Of a stretch of 64,000 bases of DNA, positions 43,970 to 51,419 are shown one piece after another (position 1 is the stretch's first letter; each line of letters starts with the position of its first letter). The translations under genes were made by a program, and so were the position numbers. Where the stretch lies: NCBI RefSeq assembly GCF_021228235.1, contig NZ_JAJQRG010000004.1, forward strand, positions 339,441 through 403,440, read 5' to 3'. The notes beneath the pieces were generated by a model, which did not search any database, was not told the origin of the DNA, and worked only from the letters and a program-made list of their open reading frames with translations. The stretch comes from Pseudophaeobacter flagellatus (GTDB lineage: Bacteria > Pseudomonadota > Alphaproteobacteria > Rhodobacterales > Rhodobacteraceae).

Positions 43970-44235
43970 CCCGCAGGCTCAACAGGCTTAGCCAGTTGAG
44001 CCCTGGCGGCCTTGGGCCCGGCACCGCTGCGCGGTGCATCAAGAGAAAAACCTGCTGAGAAGCCCCTGAAGGGCTGGCTTGCCCTTCAAGGGGTATAAGT
44101 TGGCGGAGACACCTCAAGGGTAAACCCTGCCTGCGGCAGGGCCGCTCTGCAGCCCTTGACCTGTCTCTGCCTGGAAGGGGCGCCGCGTCAGCGGCGCCGG
44201 GCCCAACGGGAGAAGATGCCGCAGGCATCTTTCGA
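43970..44235. repeat. Array of strong hairpins, non-coding
   Basis: The 373-bp gap 43889-44261 has no credible gene but contains six separable inverted repeats: 43976-44002 (8-bp arms), 44021-44037 (7 bp), 44063-44093 (12 bp with a bulge), a compound stem 44102-44171 (10 bp, 2-nt internal loop, 7 bp, enclosing 44125-44141 with 7-bp arms), 44179-44198 (8 bp) and 44213-44231 (8 bp). It lies between the phn unit (plus) and the DUF6505 gene (minus). Confidence 0.75.
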
Positions 44236-44261
44236 CGGGCGGGAGAGCCACGTTGGGGCGT

Positions 44262-44744
44262 TTAGCTATCTGGAGTGACGTGAATGGCGAACTGTTCCAG
44301 ATCCGCCGACTGCGGGGCAATGCTGCGGTAGCTTTCATGCACCCCGGCATCGCGCAATTCGCGGGCCACCGTTAGCAGGGTATTGGCCTCGTGTTCGGCG
44401 CAGATCTCCTGCATCTGGCGCAGCTCTTCCTGCGCGACGGGGTGGGCGGTTGCCTGATCGGGGGCGCCATAGTGGCTGACAAAATGCTGCGCCAGCTGAT
44501 TGATGAGCTCTTCCAGCTCACCCTCCTCAATTTTGGTCACCGCGACAAAGGTGACCCGCCCGGCAGTCTCTAGCCCCAGCCAGCCATTGGCAAAGGCCTG
44601 GCGTTGCTTGCCGGTAAGATCGCCCTCGACCCAGTTGGAAAACTCAAAACCGCCCGAAATGCACCATTCACCGGTGCGGGCGGGGTTGGCAAAGATGTTT
44701 TGGTCGCTCTCGTCAAAGTGGATGGCACGGGCCAGTTGCATCAT
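44262..44744 (-). CDS. DUF6505 family protein
   Basis: A 160-residue soluble protein without membrane segments or signal peptide. It starts MMQLARAIHFDESDQNIF and contains the block EWCISGGFEFSNWVEGDLTGKQRQAFANGWLGL. I assign it to DUF6505, a family that accompanies alphaproteobacterial formate dehydrogenase genes; no activity is known. It overlaps the preceding gene by 4 bp and is the last gene of a minus-strand operon of four. A role in formate dehydrogenase assembly is inferred only from the neighbourhood. Confidence 0.7.
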   Translation of the reverse strand: MMQLARAIHFDESDQNIFANPARTGEWCISGGFEFSNWVEGDLTGKQRQAFANGWLGLETAGRVTFVAVTKIEEGELEELINQLAQHFVSHYGAPDQATAHPVAQEELRQMQEICAEHEANTLLTVARELRDAGVHESYRSIAPQSADLEQFAIHVTPDS

Positions 44745-45448
44745 GGGGTCTCCAGTCGTGTGGTCAAGGGGATCAGCCGGGTGCCGCTGGCATCTCGCAA
44801 CAGCATGCCAAAATCTTCATCGACCCCCAGAAAGGTGCCGGTGTTACCGTACCAGTCCCTCTCTTCGCCCAGACCATGGGCCAGGCCGCGCCATTCGGCA
44901 TGCAGCGGCTCGGTGCCGTCCTGTTCCCAGCGGGTAATCCAGTGCAGCGCGTGACGCGCCCAGCTTTCCAGCAGGGCAGGGGCGGTCACATCAGCGCAGC
45001 CTTCGGCGTAAAGCGCGGTCTGGTCTGGGGTGTCGCCGCCGTCCTGATCGGCTGGCCAAAGCGGCAGCTGCAGCGCCAGCACCAGCCAGTCGGGCACCTG
45101 ATCCGGATCGTCGGTGCTGGCAGCCACGCGCAGGTTGCCGCAGCGCCCGCCATTGATCCGCAGCCCGCCGCCCCATTCCAGGTGGACCGCCACCTCTGGC
45201 GGGGCCAGGGCCCCTAGGGCATTTTGCAGACCGATGCCACAGGTGGGCAACATGGCCATGGCCTTTTGCAGCGGCACCTCTGGCGCAAAAACGATGGCGG
45301 CGCGCAGCTGATCTGCACCTAGGTTATAGACAATCAAACCGGCATCGCAGCCCAGCACCGCCCGCTGGCAGGCGGTCTCGAAAGGATCCTCTTGTCCGGT
45401 CACGGCAAGGCCAGACATCAGGGGCGGGAAGGTGGGGGCTGCGTTCAT
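44741..45448 (-). CDS. Biotin/lipoate protein ligase-family protein
   Basis: A 235-residue protein related to the lipoate/biotin ligase fold: LGCDAGLIVYNLGADQLRAAIVFAPEVPL, then VHLEWGGGLRINGGRCGNLRVA (a substrate-pocket segment like the ligase GRGR region), and a C-terminal DUF4444-like barrel. Overlaps with both neighbours (ATGA) show strict co-translation with mrp and DUF6505. It may have a changed role in formate dehydrogenase maturation rather than lipoylation. Function uncertain. Confidence 0.7.
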   Translation of the reverse strand: MNAAPTFPPLMSGLAVTGQEDPFETACQRAVLGCDAGLIVYNLGADQLRAAIVFAPEVPLQKAMAMLPTCGIGLQNALGALAPPEVAVHLEWGGGLRINGGRCGNLRVAASTDDPDQVPDWLVLALQLPLWPADQDGGDTPDQTALYAEGCADVTAPALLESWARHALHWITRWEQDGTEPLHAEWRGLAHGLGEERDWYGNTGTFLGVDEDFGMLLRDASGTRLIPLTTRLETP

Positions 45449-46509
45449 GCAGCGCCCCGTTCAACCAGCGCCTTTGCTACATCGAGAAAGGCCTGCGCCT
45501 GGGCACTGTCGGGTTTGGCAGCCACAATCGGCGCGCCACTGTCTGCCGCCAGGCGCACATCCAGATGCAGCGGGATTTCTGCCAGCAAGGGCACGTTCAG
45601 CTTGGCCGCTTCGGCCGCAACACCGCCATGACCAAAGACATGTTCTTCATGGCCGCAGTTGGAGCAGATATGGGTCGACATGTTTTCGATCATGCCCAGG
45701 ATCGGCACGTTTAGTTTGTTGAACATATCGATGCCTTTGCGGGCATCAATCAGCGCCACGTCCTGCGGGGTGGAGACGATCACGGCACCATCCACCTGCG
45801 CCTTTTGGGCCAGCGTCATCTGCACGTCACCGGTGCCGGGCGGCAGATCCACGATCAGTACATCGAGGGCGCCCCATTGTACCTGCATCAGCATCTGCTG
45901 CAGTGCCCCCATAAGCATTGGCCCGCGCCAGACCACGGCCTGATCATCATTTGTCATCAGGCCAATCGACATCATGGTGACGCCGTGATTGCGCAGCGGC
46001 AGGATGGTCTTGCCGTCGGGGCTGGCGGGGCGTCCGGAAACCCCCAGCATCCGGGGCTGCGAAGGGCCATAGACATCGGCGTCCAGCAGGCCGACACGCC
46101 GCCCCTGGGCCGCCAGCGCACAGGCGAGGTTGGCGGAAACGGTGGATTTCCCCACACCGCCCTTCCCCGAGGCAATCGCAATAATGCGATCAACGCCGGG
46201 GATTTTTTGCGGCCCCTGTGGCGTGGCTGGCTTGGAAGCTTTCAGATCCGGCGGCGCCTTGGTGGAATGCCCGGTCAGCATCACCGAGACCTTGTCGACG
46301 CCCTGCAGGTCCTTGATCACAGCCTCTGCCTGATCCCGGATGGGCGTGTAGGTTTCTGATTTTGCAGGGTCGATTTCCAACACAAAGAGCACAGAGCCTG
46401 GTTCAACCGTGAGGCCACGCACCAGGCCTGCGGCGACAATGTCCTGGCCGCTGATGGGGTCGGAAATGCTTTTGAGGGCCGCGAGGACGGTTTCTCGGGT
46501 AATGGACAC
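45445..46509 (-). CDS. mrp: Mrp/ApbC-family Fe-S cluster carrier ATPase
   Basis: A 354-residue P-loop NTPase. An N-terminal DUF59 segment (ETVLAALKSISDPISGQDIVAAG) precedes the nucleotide-binding core with the deviant Walker A ASGKGGVGKSTVSANLA, VYGPSQPRMLG, DLPPGTGDVQMTL and the C-terminal CxxC in HICSNCGHEEHVFG that binds an Fe-S cluster. It probably supplies Fe-S clusters to the polyferredoxin or formate dehydrogenase. GTG 46509 with AAAGGAG ten bases upstream is preferred over the earlier start at 46566. Confidence 0.93.
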   Translation of the reverse strand: MSITRETVLAALKSISDPISGQDIVAAGLVRGLTVEPGSVLFVLEIDPAKSETYTPIRDQAEAVIKDLQGVDKVSVMLTGHSTKAPPDLKASKPATPQGPQKIPGVDRIIAIASGKGGVGKSTVSANLACALAAQGRRVGLLDADVYGPSQPRMLGVSGRPASPDGKTILPLRNHGVTMMSIGLMTNDDQAVVWRGPMLMGALQQMLMQVQWGALDVLIVDLPPGTGDVQMTLAQKAQVDGAVIVSTPQDVALIDARKGIDMFNKLNVPILGMIENMSTHICSNCGHEEHVFGHGGVAAEAAKLNVPLLAEIPLHLDVRLAADSGAPIVAAKPDSAQAQAFLDVAKALVERGAA

Positions 46510-46730
46510 GCGGGACTTGCTCCTTTGATGTGGCCCGACGGGCGGGCGCTGTCTGTCTGATGGCAAAGAGAAAAAGGGCCAATTGGCACCTGCTGCTCTC
46601 TTGGGTTTTCATCTGTCTATCTGATCTGCACCGCTGGTGCATCCGCCATCTGTAAACAGCCCGGCGAGCGACTATTGACGCGTGGACCGGGGGAACAGGC
46701 TACGGATGCGGCGGGCTCTTGCGGCGGGAT

Positions 46731-48713
46731 TCAATGGTCGCGGCGTTTGCTGAGGTAATCCTCCGTTGTGCGTACCCGCGGGCGTTCCGCCCCGGCAAGG
46801 GGGCTGTCTTTTTGGTGGAACTGGGCCTGAACCCGGCAGTCATCACACATCTGGATCATTCGGGCCATTTCAGGGCGGGCAAACATCGCGTGTTTCCCGG
46901 CCAGTTTTTCCGTGATCTTTTCGATGGTGGATTTCACCCCAAAAAGCGCGCCGCATTCAACGCAGGCAAAGGGGTCTTCTTCATGCAGAACCACTTGCGA
47001 CAAGGCCGCCGGATCAAGGTTGAGCCGTGGCTGAAGGGTGATTGCATCCTCTGGGCAGGTATTGGCACAGATCCCGCATTGCAGGCAGGCTTCTTCCTGA
47101 AACCGCAGCTGCGGCAGATCCGGGTTGTCGCCCAGGGCCCCCGAAGGACAAAGCGACACACAGGACAGGCAGAGGGTGCAGCTGTCCTGATCCACCAGTA
47201 CCGCCCCATAGGGGCTCTGATCGGGCAGGGAGAGCGGGGGGGGCGCCGCTTTGCCCTGCCCTGACGTTGCGTGCAGGGCGAGGGCGGCCTGGCGGGTGAT
47301 CTGGCGCCGCGACCCCATGGGGCGAATAGGCGTGGCGATGGGCGTGGCTGGCTTGCTGTCATAAAGCGTATCGCTCAGGGCATCCGGGTCCTGGATATCC
47401 AGCAGGCGCGCCGTGTTGCTGCCGCTGATGGCCTGTGCCAGGGCCAGCTCTGACGCCTGCACCTCTGGGTCGGCACCTGGGGCGAGCAGGATCGAGACAT
47501 CGGCAAACCCTGCCGCGAGGGCAGCCAGGATTTCCGCATGGCCAAAAGCATTGAGGGCTGTCACCTCAAGCGGCACAACATCGGCCGGCAGGCCGCGGCC
47601 AAAGCGGGCGGCAAGCTGGATCATCTCGCCGCCATGGTCATTGACCACTAGCAGGCGTGGGGCGGTGCCGCCTGCGTCTTGATAGGCCTTGGCAAGGGTC
47701 TGGATCCGACGAAACTGGGCCTCGGTTGGTGGCGCGTCATAGGTGATGGCCCCTGAGGGGCAGAGCGAGGAACAGGCCCCGCAGCCGGCGCAGATCATCG
47801 GATCAATCGTGACGTGATCCCCGGCGGAACTGATGGCAGAGGTGGGGCAGTGATCCAGGCATTTGTTGCACCCGGTCTGCGAGGCACGCGAATGGGCGCA
47901 CAACAGCGGCTCATGGCGCAGGTAGAGCGGTTTTTCAAAGGTCCCGACCAGCTGGCTGGCAGCCAGAATGACATCCGCCACTGCCTGTGGGTTCCTGGGG
48001 TCGGCACGCAGATAGCCTTCGCGTTTTTCCGGGGCCGGAAACAGCGGCGTGCCGCCACGCAGATCCAGCAGGATATCGCAGTCTGACACAGCCCCATCGC
48101 GCGGCGCGCTCCAGCCCCACTGGCGGCCCGTTACATCGCGTTGCTGCAGGGCGTCAAAGCGCAGCTGAAATTGCCCCAAGGCCCCTTTGGCCTGGCGTAG
48201 TTGGCCCCGGATCAAGTCAAAGCCGCGCCCCAATCCGGCGATGTCCAGATCTTCGCCTGGTGTTTCAATCAAGACCGTCACGCCGAGCAGATCCTGCAAC
48301 CGTGTGGCGGCGGCCAGGGCAATTTCTGGCGCGCCCAAAATCAGGCAGAGCCCCTCTGATGTGACATCCAGGCTCTTGCTCGGGGGCAGGTCTAGCGCGG
48401 CCTCGGCCACAAGGGCGGACATTTTGGGTAGCAGATCCCCACTATCTGCGGTCCAACCCGCCCGGTCCCGCAGGTCGAGACCGGCAGGGGCGGGGGCCTC
48501 CAGATCGGCGGCAAGATCGGCAAAAAATCTTTTTTCCTGGGCGCAGCAAATCACCGATTCTCCCGAGGAAATGGCGGCAGAAGCGGCATCGATCTCGGTG
48601 CTGCACAGGGCCGAATAGACCGGGCTACAGCGCAGGCCAGTGGTGGTTGACAGGGCCTCAGGGTTGAGCGCCTGTGTTCCTGAACAATCGCATAAAATCA
48701 ACTGCTTGGCCAT
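46731..48713 (-). CDS. 4Fe-4S polyferredoxin-type protein of the formate dehydrogenase locus
   Basis: A 660-residue protein starting MAKQLILCDCSGTQ. It carries several 4Fe-4S motifs: TGCNKCLDHCPTSAI and MICAGCGACSSLCPSGAI in the middle, DSCTLCLSCVSLCPSGAL and EACLQCGICANTCPEDAI towards the end, plus further CxxC pairs (CVECG, CDDC). The N-terminal half resembles HdrA-like/electron-transfer scaffolds without a clear flavin site. It probably links formate oxidation to a cytoplasmic electron pool. ATG 48713 follows GAGGAA; the operon continues to mrp. Confidence 0.85.
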   Translation of the reverse strand: MAKQLILCDCSGTQALNPEALSTTTGLRCSPVYSALCSTEIDAASAAISSGESVICCAQEKRFFADLAADLEAPAPAGLDLRDRAGWTADSGDLLPKMSALVAEAALDLPPSKSLDVTSEGLCLILGAPEIALAAATRLQDLLGVTVLIETPGEDLDIAGLGRGFDLIRGQLRQAKGALGQFQLRFDALQQRDVTGRQWGWSAPRDGAVSDCDILLDLRGGTPLFPAPEKREGYLRADPRNPQAVADVILAASQLVGTFEKPLYLRHEPLLCAHSRASQTGCNKCLDHCPTSAISSAGDHVTIDPMICAGCGACSSLCPSGAITYDAPPTEAQFRRIQTLAKAYQDAGGTAPRLLVVNDHGGEMIQLAARFGRGLPADVVPLEVTALNAFGHAEILAALAAGFADVSILLAPGADPEVQASELALAQAISGSNTARLLDIQDPDALSDTLYDSKPATPIATPIRPMGSRRQITRQAALALHATSGQGKAAPPPLSLPDQSPYGAVLVDQDSCTLCLSCVSLCPSGALGDNPDLPQLRFQEEACLQCGICANTCPEDAITLQPRLNLDPAALSQVVLHEEDPFACVECGALFGVKSTIEKITEKLAGKHAMFARPEMARMIQMCDDCRVQAQFHQKDSPLAGAERPRVRTTEDYLSKRRDH

Positions 48714-48735
48714 TGTATTCCTCGCGAGAAATTGT

Positions 48736-48758
48736 GGCAAAACACCCATGGTTTTGCC
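48736..48758. promoter_or_regulatory. GGCAAAAC-N7-GTTTTGCC palindrome upstream of the polyferredoxin gene
   Basis: Perfect 8-bp arms with a 7-bp spacer, 23 bp before the start codon. It is either an operator of the locus regulator or a 5'-leader hairpin. Confidence 0.5.
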
Positions 48759-49119
48759 GCTTGCTGGGAGCCTAGACTAGCTCTGATTCTTTGACGAGGT
48801 AAACCGGTTTCCAGTGGCGGCAGGCCGATCTGGCGGCCCTGGCGTGGCCTGTGATTCGCCAAATGCAGCACAGCCCGTTTTCCGAGCCATTTTGTCGAGA
48901 TAGACATTTAGACCGGCTTGGTCCGGCGGTGCCGCGTCGGTGTCCCAATTTGTCCCGTCCTGGCAGTTTTCTGCAATGGCGCAAAATTCATCCTTTCGTT
49001 GGGTCAGCGACCCGGCGCAATCTGATCAATAGGAATTGACGCCTCGGCCCGACAGCATCTGCTGCGGCGACAGGGGGGGCAGACAGAATTATGAAGCTTA
49101 TAAAGGGCGTTGTGACGGG
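48759..49119. promoter_or_regulatory. Divergent control region of the formate dehydrogenase locus
   Basis: No gene is evident in this stretch. It separates the minus arm (polyferredoxin) from the plus arm (DUF3305 onward). TGTCCC occurs at 48941 and 48951, exactly one helical turn apart, as expected for a tandem regulator site. A sigma-54 type -24/-12 element could not be found with correct GG-N10-GC spacing. Confidence 0.4.
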
Positions 49120-49689
49120 GTGAGCCAAAGCGCAGAGAAAACTGATGTGATGCCAGTCGGGGTGGTGATACGTCGCGCGCCTGGCGTGACCCGTTGGGCC
49201 AGATGGAGCTGGACCGTTTCGGGGTTGTTGCCTGCTGCGCGTCCGGCGGACTGGCATCTGCTGCGCACAGAGGCGGGGGTGAGCGAATATCACGCCGCCA
49301 CCTTGCCGCTGGAGCTGCACCGCGCCGAGGCTGAGGCCTATATGCAGGCGCTGGCCACCCATCCCCCCAGTCTTTATGTGATCCTGCGCGAGGCCGAGCA
49401 TGGCAGCTTTCCTTTGGAGGTGACGCTGATCACGGCCTCTCCGTTTGAAGCGCAGGACTATGCTGACAGTGGCGAAGAACTGGTGGAAAAGGTGGCGATG
49501 CCCAGCGGGCTGGTGGCCTGGCTACGCGCCTTTACTGTGGCACATTTTCGCGAAGAAGAGTTCGTAAAGCGGCGTCGCGATAAAAAGGATATTGGTGGCG
49601 TCGAGGATGGTATCGGCGATCCGCGCATTGCTCAGCTGACCGATGTATATCGCTCTCCGGCGCTGGCCAAGAAGGAGCGGCTGCAATGA
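49120..49689 (+). CDS. DUF3305 domain protein
   Basis: A 189-residue soluble protein if translation begins at GTG 49120 (MSQSAEKTDVMPVGVVIRR). The DUF3305 core has MPVGVVIRRAPGVTRWARWSWTV, then YHAATLPLELHRAEAEAYMQAL and PPSLYVILR. Genes for DUF3305 and DUF3306 accompany formate dehydrogenases in Proteobacteria, but their role is not established; assembly is likely. A longer start at 49036 lacks family similarity. Confidence 0.85.
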   Translation: MSQSAEKTDVMPVGVVIRRAPGVTRWARWSWTVSGLLPAARPADWHLLRTEAGVSEYHAATLPLELHRAEAEAYMQALATHPPSLYVILREAEHGSFPLEVTLITASPFEAQDYADSGEELVEKVAMPSGLVAWLRAFTVAHFREEEFVKRRRDKKDIGGVEDGIGDPRIAQLTDVYRSPALAKKERLQ

Positions 49690-50354
49690 CCTTCTGGGCC
49701 CGCCGCCAGGCCGCCGTCGCCGCCGAAGAGGCAGCTGAAGAACAGGCGCAGATCGCGGTCGAACGCGCTGCCCGCGATGAGGCCGTCGCCGAGAAAAGCG
49801 ACGAAGATCTGTTGGCGGAGCTGAACCTGCCGGAGCCAGAGAGCCTGAAAGCTGGAGATGATTTCAAGGTGTTCTTGGACGAGCAGGTGCCCGCGCGGAT
49901 CAAGACACGCGCTCTGCGTCACCTGTGGCGGGCTAACCCGGTGTTGGCCTGCGTTGACGGGCTGGTGGATTACGGCGAGGACTTCACCGATGCCGCGCTG
50001 GTGCTCGAGGGAATGCAGACCGCCTATCAGGTGGGGAAGGGCATGACCCTGCATGTAGACGCGCTGGCCCGCGAAGCTGCGCAGGCAGAACAGGATGCCG
50101 CGCAACAGGTCGATTTGGCTGATGCGCAGCCCGTGGAGCAGAGCGCAGAGCACAGCGAGAGCGCAGAGCCAACCCCAAGCGTCGATGCGGCGGGGCAGGT
50201 TCCGCTGGCTGACAAGCAGACCCCTGATTGGGAGCATGTTGTCGGCAGCCCAGCCCCGGTTGGGGCACCAGACCCCCGTGCCGAGATGGCCCCAAGCCAG
50301 CACTATACTGCCCTTCGCCGTATGCGGTTCTCTTTTGAAGGGACGCTAGAATGA
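49686..50354 (+). CDS. DUF3306 domain protein
   Basis: A 222-residue, strongly acidic, alanine- and glutamate-rich protein. The conserved part is FWARRQAAVAAEE at the N-terminus and LPEPESLKAGDDFKVFLDEQVPARIKTRALRHLWRANPVLACVDGLVDYGEDFTD. The C-terminal 90 residues look disordered. It overlaps DUF3305 by 4 bp and the chaperone gene by 4 bp, pointing to coordinated translation for formate dehydrogenase biogenesis. Confidence 0.85.
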   Translation: MTFWARRQAAVAAEEAAEEQAQIAVERAARDEAVAEKSDEDLLAELNLPEPESLKAGDDFKVFLDEQVPARIKTRALRHLWRANPVLACVDGLVDYGEDFTDAALVLEGMQTAYQVGKGMTLHVDALAREAAQAEQDAAQQVDLADAQPVEQSAEHSESAEPTPSVDAAGQVPLADKQTPDWEHVVGSPAPVGAPDPRAEMAPSQHYTALRRMRFSFEGTLE

Positions 50355-51016
50355 CCCCCGACAGCCCTCAGATGGAGCCCCAGATGTCAGCCACTCTTGA
50401 GACCCCCACGACAGGGGCAAAGCCACCGATCGCCCTCGGTGCCGAGGATCAGATGCGGGCGGATCTCTATAATTACCTTGGGGTCATGTTGGCGGGGCCA
50501 CCGGACCAGATGTTGCTGCAGCAGACTGCTGGGCTGTCTGGGGATGACACCGACCTTGGCCAAGCGATCAATGGGCTGGCCAAGCTGGCCGCCCATAGCA
50601 AGCCTGCCGCCAGCGAGCGGGAATTCAACAAGCTGTTCATCGGCCTGGGACGCGGTGAGCTGCTGCCCTATTCCAGCTACTACCTGACCGGGTTCTTGAA
50701 CGAAAAGCCGCTGGCAATGTTGCGTCAGGATATGGCGGCGCAGGGGATTACCCGGGCACCAAATGCCTTTGAACCCGAGGATAACATCGCCTCTCTGATG
50801 GAGATGATGGGCGCGATGATCGCCGGGCGTTTCGGCCCCTCGGCTGATCTGGAGCAGCAAAAGCAGTTTTTCAGCAAGCACATCCGCCCCTGGGCCGGAC
50901 ATTTCTTTTCAGATCTCGAAACCGCCAAGGCGTCGGTTCTCTATGCGGCCCTCGGCGCTGTCGGACGGCACTTCATGGACATCGAAGCCGAAGGTTTTCG
51001 GATGAACGCGGAGTAA
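50351..51016 (+). CDS. TorD/DmsD-family molecular chaperone
   Basis: A 221-residue all-helical chaperone of the redox-enzyme maturation group: MRADLYNYLGVMLAGPPDQMLL, EFNKLFIGLGRGELLPYSSYYLTGFLNEKPLA, and PEDNIASLMEMMGAMI (family E-P-x-D-H-like block, here EPEDNI). It would bind the Tat signal of the catalytic subunit and hold it for cofactor insertion. First in line before the Tat-signal genes. Confidence 0.9.
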   Translation: MTPDSPQMEPQMSATLETPTTGAKPPIALGAEDQMRADLYNYLGVMLAGPPDQMLLQQTAGLSGDDTDLGQAINGLAKLAAHSKPAASEREFNKLFIGLGRGELLPYSSYYLTGFLNEKPLAMLRQDMAAQGITRAPNAFEPEDNIASLMEMMGAMIAGRFGPSADLEQQKQFFSKHIRPWAGHFFSDLETAKASVLYAALGAVGRHFMDIEAEGFRMNAE

Positions 51017-51101
51017 TCCGCAAAAGGGCGCAGGGCTTCGGCGCTGCGCTGTAACCCAGTGAAACAAGAACCTGGCCCCTGCGCCGGGAGGAGGAGTTCA
51101 C

Positions 51102-51293
51102 ATGAGCAAGAAGGAAGAGGGTGGCAGCAGCCGCCGCGACTTTCTGAAACTGGCGGCGACAACGGCACCGCTGGCTGCGGTGGCAGTGGCCACCAGCGGT
51201 ACTACGGCTGAGGCTGCAGTACCCGATCTGGCATCCGACAAGATGCAGGATACTGCGCATACCCGCGCCTACTACGAAAGCACCCGGTTCTAA
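51102..51293 (+). CDS. Small Tat-signal protein of the formate dehydrogenase operon (FdhX-like)
   Basis: A 63-residue protein with a twin-arginine signal (SSRRDFLKLAATTAPLAAVAVATS), leaving a mature part of about 25-30 residues that ends HTRAYYESTRF. Such tiny Tat proteins sit in front of FDH3-type catalytic subunits; they may assist export or assembly or be minor subunits. Good GGAGGAG site before ATG 51102. Codon use matches its neighbours. Confidence 0.85.
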   Translation: MSKKEEGGSSRRDFLKLAATTAPLAAVAVATSGTTAEAAVPDLASDKMQDTAHTRAYYESTRF

Positions 51294-51419
51294 CCAGCGC
51301 CGGTCGCACGCAAGACCTTCATCAACCACGGGGCAACTGGTAGCGAGACGCCCGACCGTCCATGTGGTTTTCCATAAACCCAGCAGGCCCGTATTTCTGG
51401 GCTGGCAAGGGAGGTTTAC

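Noticed and set aside
48960..48985. TGGCAGTTTTCTGCA as a sigma-54 promoter for the formate operon
   Set aside because: Nine, not ten, bases separate the GG and GC elements, and the nearby regulator lacks the sigma-54 loop.
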